A DNA stretch of 64,000 nt, from positions 10,551,112 to 10,615,111 of the forward strand of contig CM053253.1 in assembly GCA_028583405.1 (NCBI GenBank). The letters are read 5' to 3'. The notes beneath the pieces are model-generated. The model saw only the letters and a program-made list of their open reading frames with translations, was not told where the DNA came from and did no database searches. Source of the stretch: Pogonophryne albipinna. Lineage: Eukaryota > Chordata > Actinopteri > Perciformes > Artedidraconidae. This document shows positions 48,803 through 61,634 of this stretch, piece by piece; the stretch's first letter is position 1, and the number at the start of each line of letters is the position of its first letter. Both the position numbers and the translations under genes were made by a program.

Positions 48803-51626
48803 TCAGCCACAGCATTTGCAGCTGTCCCTAAAGACCAGAGTAGCCGGGCAGTTCATGATCCAGGTGACGCCGTGGCCACAGTTGTAGAAGGATCCTGGGG
48901 CATCAGGTTTGGCATAAACCCCATCAGGCTTTGTAGCACAGAAATTATCTGGTTTGGGATGAGGGTTGGGGCGAAGGGTGGGACGAGGGGTGGGGCGAGG
49001 GGTGGGCTGAGGCTTATTTGGGTTTGTAGACGGAGTCACTGGATTTGGGGTGGTTTCTCCAGTAGGAGCGGGAGAAGGATCTGTAGAAACAATAGTACAT
49101 TCTAAGAAGTTATAAACTGTCAACATCTTTTCACTTGCAATATATAATTTCTACTTACCTGTGGCCATAAGAGAGCGGAGGGAGCTGATGAGGGGATAGT
49201 TTCCCTGTCCACAGAACTGCCCATTAAAGTCATCTAAGTCCAGAGCCCAGACAAAAGCTCCTCCAAATCTGTTTTCCTTTAAGTAACTGACCTGAATAAA
49301 TAGCCACAGAAACACTTTAATAATGTATGCACCTAGACATTGAACTTTTGTTGACTGGAAAGACATATTTGGTATAAATATTTTTGTAGAAAAGGAGGAA
49401 TACCTTAGTTGCAAAACTTTCTTTGTTGTCATATCCAACCCACTCACTCTGTTTGACGGCATATGGAACTTTCTGGTCCTCAATCATCTGAACACTGGCC
49501 CCTTTAAGAAAAGTGCAAATCTGAAAAGAGGGTTAAATGTAAGTAACATAGACTTACTAATACAACAAAGACTGAGGGTTACATTCATTTTATTGTTTCC
49601 AGTTTCACCTCATAATAGGACCAAATGCCGGCCTCTCTTGTAAAAGCCCCAGCAGAAGCGGGACCGCTCGCTGCCGCTCCAACCTGACTGGATTGAGTAG
49701 ACAGATGAAATGTCCTGCCATATGTTGCAAAGCCCATATTTAGCTTTTCGACAGGTGTGCCGTTGTCCCGCCAATATTGCATGGCAAAGTCCTAAAATGT
49801 GTATAAAACAAATGGACAGAAGTCTAAGTTTCCAACCAAATTTTTTAACAGAAATGTTCAGAAATCTGCCAGATAATGCAAATGAATGGCGTTTCCATCT
49901 TCTACTTTTACTAGAAGAAGCTGGGCTCATTGAGATGAACAGTTTTTACTATTATCTAGTTAAAATCAAACCATTGTAGAAGAAGACAATGACTTGACTA
50001 TTGTTAAACCTGAAACAAAGCTAAATGAAATGGAAATATCTTGTAATGATATGAGGAACATTAGTCTCCTCATCGCTCAACACAGATCTGATGTTTATAT
50101 AAACATGCTACAAGTAAATTATTATTTTTCAATGTTTTCTTCTTTTGTGCTTTGTTGGATTTAAGAATGCCATCATGTCCACCTCAGCCAAGTTTAAAAT
50201 CGGTTTTACAATACTTATGTATTTCATTTATTGTACACTGGCATGGGCGTGGCTTTAAATTGAATGCAAATCGAAAATGTGCATTGAAAAAAGAAACTTT
50301 AAGAGACATTTTGCATTAACATTGAACAACATCTTTACATTTGCGATGCAGATAAAATATGATTCTCTGTACTCACAGTATTTAAGTAGACATTGTCCCC
50401 GGTCTCATGGGATCCCTTGTACAAGGGGCTGTTGTGTCCAGTCACACTCTCCCCGGTGCCATGGAAGTCATACGTCATCACATTAATAAAATCCAGGTAC
50501 CTGTTGAAAATCATGTGACATTAAGTCAACCAAAACATGATGAAAGCTTGATGGGGAAAATGTGTTGAGTCACATGTTGGTGTACTTCGCAATCTCCGCG
50601 ATTTCATAGCCAGCATCAGTGGTTCCTCTCCCAGCAGACACAGCAGCAGAGATCATTAAACTCGGCCGGCCAGTTGTTGTTTCCTCAGCCTGATACGCCT
50701 CGAAAAGTTCCTGTACACCATAAATCATGGAGAAGTCTATTTTGGTTCATAATAAACACAACTTGTGCACCAAAACAGTGATTTTTTTTATCTCACCTTG
50801 CATAACAGCGTGAATCTCTGCTTGTCCTCCGGGGGACTTCCTCTTGCACCGGGGTATTCCCAGTCCAAATCAAGTCCATCAAAACTATATGTTCTCAGTA
50901 GTTTGATAGAAGACTGGATGAATGCATTTCTGTTAGCTTGTGTTGACACCATTGTTGTGAATCTGGGTATAAGTTTCAGGGAAACAAAACAGCATTTTGA
51001 GGAAGTGCAATACAGTGATCTTTAGCTATTGCGTTTTGCTAAATATCTCACTTTTGTGTTCCAAAGTTCCAGCCTCCGACTGCCAAGAGTGTCTTCAGGT
51101 CTGGATTACTGTGAGAATATATACATTTAGTTGCCTGCAACATTTCACTGAGATAAAAAAGGAAAAGATACAACATTGTTTAACTGACCTCTGTTTGAGT
51201 CCATTAAAGGATTTATAGAGTTGATCATCATTCCATTCGATGGTGACCAACTCATTTGCATTGTTTATACCAGAAAAGGCGTAAATCAGGTGGGTGCACA
51301 GGTTCGGGTCAACATTTTGAGGCATAAACTTCCCTTGGCCGGGACGATATTGGGACCAGTTGGTGAAATAACACACCAGTCTGGAGGAGGAGACTATATT
51401 GTTTTGTTAATATTGGAGATTCATTAATAATTCACATTTAACAAGTACACTTTAAGTTGCTACCAAATATGTTCAGTATTAATATCAAATGTGAACTCAC
51501 CCAAACTGCCCAGAGAAAGACAGAGACCTTCAAAGCAAAAATAGTCCGTGAATATTAGGTAAAACAGTAAAAAACATGTCATGCTTTTCGTAGGGCCTTA
51601 CCGGCAATCAGAATCAGCCGATTCAT
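48803..51626 (-). CDS. chia: Acidic chitinase copy A (GH18 plus CBM14), complete but 2 residues short
   Basis: Secreted chitinase. Exons (minus): 51602-51626, 51501-51527, 51189-51393, 51052-51108, 50797-50962, 50586-50710, 50377-50500, 49609-49791, 49404-49520, 49159-49291, 48803-49080; 1440 nt, 479 residues. Signal peptide [40 protein letters not shown]; catalytic [10 protein letters not shown] intact; MTYDFHG present, but the next Trp of the family (HGSW) is Gly here (HGTGES). A Pro/Thr linker of RPTPRPT type replaces the Gly/Ser linker of chitinase 1. The CBM14 domain ends CKCCG then TGA, whereas copy B reads CKCCGWP; a TGG-to-TGA change removed the last Trp-Pro. Exon phases match chitinase 1. 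AATAAAAG on the minus strand (51665-51672), about 40 bp before the ATG, may act as the TATA element. Confidence 0.93.
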
Positions 51627-51664
51627 GGTTGTGCTTGGATGAGCTCTTTCAGAATACTGAGTAG

Positions 51665-51672
51665 CTTTTATT
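51665..51672 (-). promoter_or_regulatory. TATA-like element of chitinase A
   Basis: AATAAAAG on the minus strand 38-46 bp before the start codon; the same string is at 59259-59266 in copy B. With the ATG so close, the 5' UTR would be very short. Confidence 0.4.
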
Positions 51673-52415
51673 TCCTCCTGAAAAACTACACAAACAGGAA
51701 GGAATTTACAAAGAGTATGTCCCAACTTTAGACTCTACGCTGTTGCGTCATACATGTCAAATAAGAGAAGCTGTTTAAGGTCATTTGTCACATGCCAAAC
51801 CAGCAACCTGTGGGTGATCTTTTGTGGTCTATCAATATCCTTCAGCTGCAGATAAGCATCTCGCACTTACCATGGAAACAATTTCTCTCATTGTTCAAAG
51901 CATCCCACGCTTTGTCTTTGCCTTGTCTTAACCATTGTGTAACGCAGAAGAGAGATGTTAGTCAATAGTGACACAACTTCATAACTTCTTAACCTGTTAA
52001 GCCCTGTGAGGGCTACAAGCCTCACAAACGAACACACATCCTAAAGGTTATGCTTTTGTTTACACAGACACATTGATTTGAAACAGCTTTATTTTTGCTA
52101 GATTGAGTGCACGCAATCTTGTTTGTGTAATCCTATTACAGTCAGTGTCTTACAGCTCACCTTGCTCCTGGCAAAAGACTGAGCTGATGGAAACCACCTG
52201 CCTTTATAGATGTGTCAGCTAATTTGACTACACCATTCCTCTCAAACCCTGAGGGGTGTTTAAAGAGGCCACTCCATTTAAGCCACCCCTTTTTAGAGCC
52301 TCTTCCCCCTGCACGCAACAATGGACTGGCCAGTAGTGCTATCAATTCCTGCAGTGTGGAGATGAGGGGGGGGTATGTGAGTTGCTCTTGGGCAGAAGAG
52401 CACACAGGATGTCAC

Positions 52416-53344
52416 TAGTGATGGCGAGATGAAGCCTTATGAAGCTTTCCAGCTTTCCAGCCAATTGGTTCACAAAAGGGTTCATCTCATGAGGCTTCAT
52501 CATGGGCTTCATTTGAACACAAACCCCCCTGTTGGTCAAAGTGTGTAAAACAGGCAGATTGGACATCTCAACAGTGTGCTCTATCTCATACCGAGTTCCC
52601 AATGAGTAAAGCCTTAGAATAACTCTAAACAATTAACATTAAATCATATTTTCATGTTAACAATATTGTATTTATTCCAGTTGATTGTGAAAAGCCTAAG
52701 GAGGCTGGTAAACATTGCAGAGGGATTTGTATTCCTTCATAAACGTAACCATGTTGTAGCCTGAGAAAGGCTAAACCATATCAAAGAATACATTTATTAA
52801 CTACATTATCTCATTTAGCTGTAGCTTTTATAAACAACAACAAAGAAGTATTGACCAGTCGTTGAACCAGGGACCCTGCGGTTGAGAGTCAACTGCTTTC
52901 AGGCTGAGCCACAGCACGTACACTAAACCTTTCTGAAAACACTGAAATATATTTAGTCCTGTATTTATTCATTTATTTATTTTTGTATTCCTACATTTAT
53001 TTATGCTTGTATCTATTTATACTTATGACATGTTCCGACCTCTATAAGTGAGGGTCTGTCTGAGCTCTCTTGATTCCATCGTGTCATCGGGCCCAGGTAC
53101 AGGAGGGGTAATATCGTTCTTATTATACATCCATGGGTATTATGAGCGTTGCGGTTCAACGGTTCAACCGATCTGAATCGCTTCGTGAAGCAGTCACGTG
53201 GTATCGACAGGCAGCGAGGCTTCGTTTGTCATCGATGACGTCACTGGCCCAAAACGATACAAGCCTCGATACATGCTTCACAAAAAGCTTCAGGGATTAC
53301 TCGACACACGCTCCGAAGCCTCGGCACAATACGTAACATCACTA
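52416..53344. mobile_element. hAT-type non-autonomous element (unit A)
   Basis: 929 bp. Begins TAGTGATGGCG and ends ACATCACTA, with GATGTCAC duplicated at 52408-52415 and 53345-53352. No transposase. Contains a tRNA-like segment on the minus strand at about 52850-52914. The copy in unit B has the same flanks, so the insertion is older than the duplication. Confidence 0.85.
52850..52914 (-). repeat. tRNA-like segment inside the hAT element (unit A)
   Basis: On the minus strand, GTGGCTCAGCCTGAAAGCAG, then TTGACTCTCAACC, then CCTGGTTCAACGAC looks like boxes A and B around a degenerate anticodon arm. Arms do not pair well enough for a functional tRNA; probably a relic SINE head. A copy lies at about 60456-60522. 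Confidence 0.4.
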
Positions 53345-53578
53345 GATGTCACCCATTTTTGTGACGTTTTGTTTATGCGTTAAAGGCTAGATTGTGTCTT
53401 ATCTACACCTTTTTGTTTAAACCTAATTGATTTTATTACCCATCTTAAAACTGTACATATATTGGGTAAATAAAATCCTTATTTTTGCACCTCAACCTGC
53501 ATTCCTGATTTTTGCGAACCCTGGTCCTTCACAAGCCCCAAGCCTGTTTTTCAGGCTCGAAAATGACATTCCCAGAAC

Positions 53579-53658
53579 CAGGGGCGGTTCTAGGGGGGGG
53601 GGCAGTGCCCCCCTAACACTGACCTCTGACCCCCCTGTGGCCCCGCAACAATGAAAAG

Positions 53659-53689
<31 letters not shown>

Positions 53690-54055
53690 ATATTTTCTGG
53701 TACTCGGTTTGCCAAAAACCGCAGGATTTTGTTGCTGTAATGTGAGATTGTGCAGACACCATTATGTAAAGTAGAGATGTAACTGTTCATTGCCTTTATT
53801 TTTATATAAATATGGTGTTAGTGCAAACATTGCACTATAACTTAAGCTGAAGCTAACAGTAATAACTATAAGATCTATCTGAAATAAATAAGTGTACTGA
53901 AACAAATACCAATAACTGTATTGCATTGTTTTCTTATGCGCAATTACTTCATACTGTCTAGTTCTCTTTTTCGTCCTGCATTTATTGTGCCCCCCTCAGA
54001 AAATAACTTGCCCCCCAGTGGCCCCCCCAGTCAAATTGGTCTAGAACCGCCACTG
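53579..54055. mobile_element. hAT-type non-autonomous element (unit A, second)
   Basis: 477 bp with ends CAGGGGCGGTTCTAG and CTAGAACCGCCACTG (one mismatch in the inverted repeats). CCCAGAAC is duplicated at 53571-53578 and 54056-54063. Contains a long T run near 53658-53685. No transposase. Confidence 0.9.
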
Positions 54056-55740
54056 CCCAGAACAAATTACAATAACTTCCCTTCTAAAAGGGGTAAATTA
54101 ATAATCTTTTTTCTCAAAGCAATGACAAACCTGTGAGTTGGATGTAGAAAAGGCAGAATCAATATAGATTTTTTTTATTTTAAAGTAAATTCATACTATT
54201 CAAAAGAATGCATGCTTAAGACACTTTGACTAGATTAGATTAAATATGCTGACATTTCAGACAGTGAGTATGCCAACTAGTTTCAACAATTCACATTTCA
54301 TTTAGTTTAAAATGGCAGATTGTGCCACCAGCAATACAAGAAATTGCATTTAGAGAATAGTTTACAAGAAGTGAAAACATTAAGTAAATGTTGCTTCAAA
54401 ATCAATATGTGTAAAAGTATTCAAAAGTTAGAGTTGGATTTAACTTTCTAAACATTGCACCTGCTGCACTGAGTGTTGCAACATAATACCTGGCGCTAGA
54501 GCACGACAAATCTGGACTGCAGTTAAGGGAAAGGCGAGGTGTGATCAATACTTGGCCTCATGCAAGATTTTATTAAATGTGTCTTTTATTAACTCTTGAT
54601 TTTCTGTCAAGAGAAACATTTGAGAAGAACCTCCACATCTGCCGTTACCCAAATGGGCTGAATAATGAATTCCATTTGATACTAAATTGCAGACGTTAGG
54701 TTACGCCTCCTAAACAGAAGCGCAGGTGTTATGCCGTGTCGAAATACTCTCGCACATGCCCAAGAATTTTAAAAAGACGCCACCAAAAAAGACAAGAAGA
54801 ATTACGTCAGAAGTGGCAAAATTGAGGTGCTGTTGAATAGTGTGGTTTTCCAGACTATCAGAGGTGGTGTTATCAAAGACTTGAACGGCTAAAGCATCGA
54901 AAAGCAGTATTTAAAGCCATTCAAAAACTGAAACAAGCAATATCTTCCAATGTTGTTTATAATCCATAATGAGATTGAAAAGTTTTGTTTCCCTAAATAC
55001 AACTTGTGAACTATAAAAGGAAAATGTGTATTCATACTAAGAGTGCTTGTTAAACTTTCTCTTACCAGCAAATATGAGAAAAAATATTAGTATCACAGCA
55101 ATCAATTGGTACTCCCGGAATAATAAAACAATGTGGATATGAACACAAAGAGAAAAAACATGTTTCCACATTAGGCCCATCGTGTGTTGACTATTGTATT
55201 TTTTATGTTTTTTCACTTCACTTAAACGTGTTTACATTGTGCGTGTGTGTGGATTACAGGAAAAACTGACCTAAAGTGCAGCTGGGAAGATACGAGGACA
55301 AACATGCGTGTAAAGACATTCTGCTCACTGGGTGTGATTAAGGACAAACCTAGGCTGGTATGTATGGCATACTGTTTTTTAACTAAAATGCCACCAGTGT
55401 ATGTCGCCACACCCCTGCAATTATATTAAATCATTACTTAATTATAGTTTATGGGCACCAGACATCTAAGCAAGCGCATGGCAAACACACTCTGTTGAAC
55501 CTGTCTTGTGAGCAAAAGTATGTGAAAACAGATTTTAATGTCAGGCATCATTTAATGAGGGTGCCACTATAAAAGGTTAACTTCCCACAACAACAGCCTA
55601 GTCACTGATTGCCACTGTGACATCTACATCATTATGCAGCAGTTTGCTGTGTAAGTTGGAAAAAATCTTTGGTATTTTGAACAGGGCCACTAGTTCCACG
55701 CCAGTATGTACGCAAAACTGAGCTGGGCGGTGACCTAGGG

Positions 55741-56151
55741 TCCGCCACCAGCTGGTGGAAAAGCAAGGAGAAATCTTCTTTAAATTCATTTCAGATGCCC
55801 TGTCAGGCCCTCTGCCTAGCCCCCCTCCCCCCCCCTCTGTATCCATTTGTGTGTCTCCGCTTGAATACATGGGGAGATCTGGTGTGCAGGTGTCAGGAAC
55901 AAAGCTGCTGTCAATCCCAATCAGCTGGGCTTTAGCTCCGACTCTCCAAAAAGCTATCAGATCGTAGATTCTGCTACACAGTTAGTCGGTCACGCTCTAG
56001 CCTATTACATGTTCTCTAGTTGTTTATTCCAGTTGTCCAACTCCTGTTTCCTGCAGTAATCCTGCCTGAGCCCTGCCGTCTCTACCTGGACCCCACTCTG
56101 TACCAAGAAATTGCATATTTATTACAGACATTTATATTTTATGTTGCAGTC
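55741..56151. other. Unit B-specific segment, unrecognised
   Basis: Replaces the A-specific segment 47460-48557. It is more GC-rich than its surroundings with a poly-C stretch, and shows no coding exon, inverted repeat or target duplication that I can support. Confidence 0.5.
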
Positions 56152-56386
56152 TAATGAAAAGAAGCCCAGAAGTCATGTTTGAGGATAACAATTGTGTGTT
56201 TAATCTATTAGAGAAAGGTTGAATCAGCTGTTTAAGACAGAACAAAGTAATTAATGGGAATTAATTAGATCTTCAATTTAATAAAAAGTGAATAGTCTCA
56301 TAAGAACCTGAGTTCTATTTTAAAATGAACTTTCATATTCACTAAAGCTATCACACCTTCTGTAACATAAATGAATGTGCCAGCTG

Positions 56387-59220
56387 TTAGGGCCAGCCAC
56401 AGCATTTGCAGCTGTCCCTAAAGACCAGAGTAGCCGGGCAGTTCATGATCCAGGTGACGCCGTGGCCACAGTTGTAGAAGGATCCTGGGGAATCAGGTTT
56501 GGCATAAACCCCATCAGGCTTTGTAGCACAGAAATTATCTGGTTTGGGATGAGGGTTGGGGCGAAGGGTGGGACGAGGGGTGGGACGAGGGGTGGGCTGA
56601 GGCTTATTTGGGTTTGTAGACAGAGTCACTGGATTTGGGGTGGTTTCTCCAGTAGGAGCGGGAGAAGGATCTGTAGAAACAATAGTACATTCTAAGAAGT
56701 TATAAACTGTCAACATCTTTTCACTTGCAATATATAATTTCTACTTACCTGTGGCCATAAGAGAGCGGAGGGAGCTGATGAGGGGATAGTTTCCCTGTCC
56801 ACAGAACTGCCCATTAAAGTCATCTAAGTCCAGAGCCCAGACAAAAGCTCCTCCAAATCTGTTTTCCTTTAAGTAACTGACCTGAATAAATAGCCACAGA
56901 AACACTTTAATAATGTATGCACCTAGACATTGAACTTTTGTTGACTGGAAAGACATATTTGGTATAAATATTTTTGTAGAAAAGAAGGAATACCTTAGTT
57001 GCAAAACTTTCTTTGTTGTCATATCCAACCCACTCACTCTGTTTGACGGCATATGGAACTTTCTGGTCCTCAATCATCTGAACACTGGCCCCTTTAAGAA
57101 AAGTGCAAATCTGAAAAGAGGGTTAAATGTAAAAAGTAACATAGACTTACTAATACAACAAAGACTGAGGGTTACATTCATTTTATTGTTTCCAGTTTCA
57201 CCTCATAATAGGACCAAATGCCGGCCTCTCTTGTAAAAGCCCCAGCAGAAGCGGGACCGCTCGCTGCCGCTCCAACCTGACTGGATTGAGTAGACAGATG
57301 AAATGTCCTGCCATATGTTGCAAAGCCCATATTTAGCTTTTCGACAGGTGTGCCGTTGTCCCGCCAATATTGCATGGCAAAGTCCTAAAATGTGTATGAA
57401 AACAAATGGACAGAAGTCTAAGTTTCCAACCAAATTTTTTAACAGAAATGTTCAGAAATCTGCCAGATAATGCAAATGAATGGCGTTTCCATCTTCTACT
57501 TTTACTAGAAGAAGCTGGGCTCATTGAGATGAACAGTTTTTACTATTATCTAGTTAAAATCAAACCATTGTAGAAGAAGACAATGACTTGACTATTGTTA
57601 AACCTGAAACAAAGCTAAATGAAATGGAAATATCTTGTAATGATATGAGGAACATTAGTCTCCTCATCGCTCAACACAGATCTGATGTTTATATAAACAT
57701 GCTACAAGTAAATTATTATTTTTCAATGTTTTCTTCTTTTGTGCTTTGTTGGATTTAAGAATGCCATCATGTCCACCTCAGCCAAGTTTAAAATCGGTTT
57801 TACAATACTTATGTATTTCATTTATTGTACACTGGCATGGGCGTGGCTTTAAATTGAATGCAAATCGAAAATGTGCATTGAAAAAATAAACTTTAAGAGA
57901 CATTTTGCATTAACATTGAACAACATCTTTACATTTGCGATGCAGATAAAATATGATTCTCTGTACTCACAGTATTTAAGTAGACATTGTCCCCGGTCTC
58001 ATGGGATCCCTTGTACAAGGGGCTGTTGTGTCCAGTCACACTCTCCCCGGTGCCATGGAAGTCATACGTCATCACATTAATAAAATCCAGGTACCTGTTG
58101 AAAATCATGTGACATTAAGTCAACCAAAACATGATGAAAGCGTGATGGGGAAAATGTGTTGAGTCACATGTTGGTGTACTTCGCAATCTCCGCGATTTCA
58201 TAGCCAGCATCAGTGGTTCCTCTCCCAGCAGACACAGCAGCAGAGATCATTAAACTCGGCCGGCCAGTTGTTGTTCCCTCAGCCTGATACGCCTCGAAAA
58301 GTTCCTGTACACCATAAATCATGGAGAAGTCTATTTTGGTTCATAATAAACACAACTTGTGCACCAAAACAGTGATTTTTTTTATCTCACCTTGCATAAC
58401 AGCGTGAATCTCTGCTTGTCCTCCGGGGGACTTCCTCTTGCACCGGGGTATTCCCAGTCCAAATCAAGTCCATCAAAACTATATGTTCTCAGTAGTTTGA
58501 TAGAAGACTGGATGAATGCATTTCTGTTAGCTTGTGTTGACACCATTGTTGTGAATCTGGGTATAAGTTTCAGGGAAACAAAACAGCATTTTGAGGAAGT
58601 GCAATACAGTGATCTTTAGCTATTGCGTTTTGCTAAATATCTCACTTTTGTGTTCCAAAGTTCCAGCCTCCGACTGCCAAGAGTGTCTTCAGGTCTGGAT
58701 TACTGTGAGAATATATACATTTAGTTGCCTGCAACATTTCACTGAGATAAAAAAGGAAAAGATACAACATTGTTTAACTGACCTCTGTTTGAGTCCATTA
58801 AAGGATTTATAGAGTTGATCATCATTCCATTCGATGGTGACCAACTCATTTGCATTGTTTATACCAGAAAAGGCGTAAATCAGGTGGGTGCACAGGTTCG
58901 GGTCAACATTTTGAGGCATAAACTTCCCTTGGCCGGGACGATATTGGGACCAGTTGGTGAAATAACACACCAGTCTGGAGGAGGAGACTATATTGTTTCG
59001 TTAATATTGGAGATTCATTAATAATTCACATTTAACAAGTACACTTTAAGTTGCTACCAAATATGTTCAGTATTAATATGAAATGTGAACTCACCCAAAC
59101 TGCCCAGAGAAAGACAGAGACCTTCAAAGCAAAAATAGTCCGTGAATATTAGGTAAAACAGTAAAAAACATGTCATGCTTTTCGTAGGGCCTTACCTGCA
59201 ATCAGAATCAGCCGATTCAT
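56387..59220 (-). CDS. chia: Acidic chitinase copy B (GH18 plus CBM14), complete
   Basis: Tandem duplicate of copy A. Exons (minus): 59196-59220, 59095-59121, 58783-58987, 58646-58702, 58391-58556, 58180-58304, 57971-58094, 57202-57384, 56994-57110, 56749-56881, 56387-56670; 1446 nt, 481 residues. Same signal peptide, [10 protein letters not shown] catalytic motif, HGTGES in place of HGSWE, and Pro/Thr linker. The C-terminus is full length, ending CKCCGWP then TAA, like the other family members in this window (CCNWS, CCDWP). Only a few amino-acid differences from A are visible, for example Ser for Ala in the DSPGSF part of the chitin-binding domain, and Leu for Pro in the linker. No lesion was found. 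Confidence 0.94.
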
Positions 59221-59258
59221 GGTTGTGCTTGGATGAGCTCTTTCAGAATACTGAGTAG

Positions 59259-59266
59259 CTTTTATT
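59259..59266 (-). promoter_or_regulatory. TATA-like element of chitinase B
   Basis: AATAAAAG on the minus strand at the same distance from the ATG as in copy A. Confidence 0.4.
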
Positions 59267-60009
59267 TCCTCCTGAAAAACTACACAAACAGGAAGGAATT
59301 TACAAAGAGTATGTCCCAACTTTAGACTCTACGCTGTTGCGTCATACATGTCAAATAAGAGAAGCTGTTTAAGGTCATTTGTCACATGCCAAACCAGCAA
59401 CCTGTGGGTGATCTTTTGTAGTCTATCAATATCCTTCAGCTGCAGATAAGCATCTCGCACTTACAATGGAAACAATTTCTCTCATTGTTCAAAGCATCCC
59501 ACGCTTTGTCTTTGCCTTGTCTTAACCATTGTGTAACGCAGAAGAGAGATGTTAGTCAATAGTGACACAACTTCATAACTTCTTAACCTGTTAAGCCCTG
59601 TGAGGGCTACAAGCCTCACAAACGAACACACATCCTAAAGGTTATGCTTTTGTTTACACAGACACATTGATTTGAAACAGCTTTATTTTTGCTAGATTGA
59701 GTGCACGCAATCTTGTTTGTGTAATCCTATTACAGTCAGTGTCTTACAGCTCACCTTGCTCCTGGAAAAAGACTGAGCTGATGGAAACCACCTGCCTTTA
59801 TAGATGTGTCAGCTAATTTGACTACGCCATTCCTCTCAAACCCTGAGGGGTGTTTAAAGAGGCCACTCCATTTAAGCCACCCCTTTTTAGAGCCTCTTCC
59901 CCCTGCACGCAACAATGGACTGGCCAGTAGTGCTATAAATTCCTGCAGTGTGGAGATGAGGGGGGGGTATGTGAGTTGCTCTTGGGCAGAAGAGCACACA
60001 GGATGTCAC

Positions 60010-60928
60010 TAGTGATGGCGAGATGAAGCCTTATGAAGCTTTCCAGCTTTCCAGCTTTCCAGCCAATTGGTTCGCAAAAGGGTTCATCTCATGAGGCTTC
60101 ATCATGGGCTTCATTTGAACACAAACCCCCTTGTTGGTCAAAGTGTGTAAAACAGGCAGATTGGACATCTCAACAGTGTGCTCTATCTCATACCGAGTTC
60201 CCAATGAGTAAAGCCTTAGAATAACTCTAAACAACGAAAATAAAATCATATTTTCATGTTAACAATATTGTATTTATTCCAGTTGATTGTGATTGAAAAG
60301 CCTAAGGAGGCTGGTAAACATTGCAAAGAGGGATTTGTATTCCTTCATAAACGTAACCATGTTGTAGCCTGAGAAAGGCTAAACCATATCAAAGAATACA
60401 TTTATTAACTACATTATCTCATTTAGCTGTAGCTTTTATAAACAACAAAAAAGAAGTATTGACCAGTCGTTGAACCAGGGACCCTGCGGTTGAGAGTCAA
60501 CTGCTTTCAGGCTGAGCCACAGCACGTACACTAAACCTTTCTGAAAACACTGAAATATATTTAGTCCTGTATTCCTACATTTATTTATGCTTGTATCTAT
60601 TTATACTTATGACATGTTCCGACCTCTATAAGTGAGGGTCTGTCTGAGCTCTCTTGATTCCATCGTGTCATCGGGCCCAGGTACAGGAGGGGTAATATCG
60701 TTCTTATTATACATCCATGGGTATTATGAGCGTTGTGGTTCAACGGTTCAACGGATCTGAATCGCTTCGTGAAGCAGTCACGTGGTATCGACAGGCAGCG
60801 AGGCTTCGTTTGTCATCGATGACGTCACTGGCCCAAAACGATACAAGCCTCGATACATGCTTCACAAAAAGCTTCAGGGATTACTCGACACACGCTCCGA
60901 AGCCTCGGCACAATACGTAACATCACTA
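60010..60928. mobile_element. hAT-type non-autonomous element (unit B)
   Basis: 919 bp, the duplicate of 52416-53344, with GATGTCAC at 60002-60009 and 60929-60936. It lacks an ATTT-type microsatellite stretch present in unit A and has a tripled TTTCCAGC near its start. Confidence 0.85.
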
Positions 60929-61162
60929 GATGTCACCCATTTTTGTGACGTTTTGTTTATGCGTTAAAGGCTAGATTGTGTCTTATCTACACCTTTTTGT
61001 TTAAACCTAATTGATTTTATTACCCATCTTAAAACTGTACATATATTGGGTAAATAAAATCCTTATTTTTGCACCTCAACCTGCATTCCTGATTTTTGCG
61101 AACCCTGGTCCTTCACAAGCCCCAAGCCTGTTTTTCAGGCTCGAAAATGACATTCCCAGAAC

Positions 61163-61634
61163 CAGGGGCGGTTCTAGGGGGGGGCCAGTGCCCACCTAAC
61201 ACTGACCTCTGACCCCCCTGTGGCCCCGCTAACAATGAAAAGTTTTTTTTTTGATTTTTTTTTAAATGTATATTTTCTGGTACTCGGTTTGCCAAAAACC
61301 GCAGGATTTTGTTGCTGTAATGTGAGATTGTGCAGACACCATTATGTAAAGTAGAGATGTAACTGTTCATTGCCTTTATTTTTATATAAATATGGTGTTA
61401 GTGCAAACATTGCACTATAACTTAAGCTGAAGCTAACAGTAATAACTATAAGATCTATCTGAAATAAATAAGTGTACTGAAACAAATACCAATAACTGTA
61501 TTGCATTGTTTTCTTATGCGCAATTACTTCATACTGTCTAGTTCTCTTTTTCGTCCTGCATTTATTGTGCCCCCCTCAGAAAATAACTTGCCCCCAGTGG
61601 CCCCCCCAGTCAAATTGGTCTAGAACCGCCACTG
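61163..61634. mobile_element. hAT-type non-autonomous element (unit B, second)
   Basis: 472 bp, the duplicate of 53579-54055, with CCCAGAAC at 61155-61162 and 61635-61642. The internal T run is shorter and interrupted. Confidence 0.9.

Larger units (their letters stand above)
45915..54193. repeat. Tandem segmental duplication, unit A (about 8.28 kb)
   Basis: Unit A matches unit B (54194-61772) over nearly its whole length, with only scattered substitutions and small indels. The offset is 8281 bp up to 47459 and 7594 bp from 48558. The non-matching part is 47460-48557 in A against 55741-56151 in B. The two units abut directly. Each holds one complete chitinase gene and the same two hAT elements with the same target duplications. 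Confidence 0.95.

Noticed and set aside
52850..52914. Functional tRNA gene
   Set aside because: Acceptor and T arms do not pair convincingly and it is buried in a transposable element.
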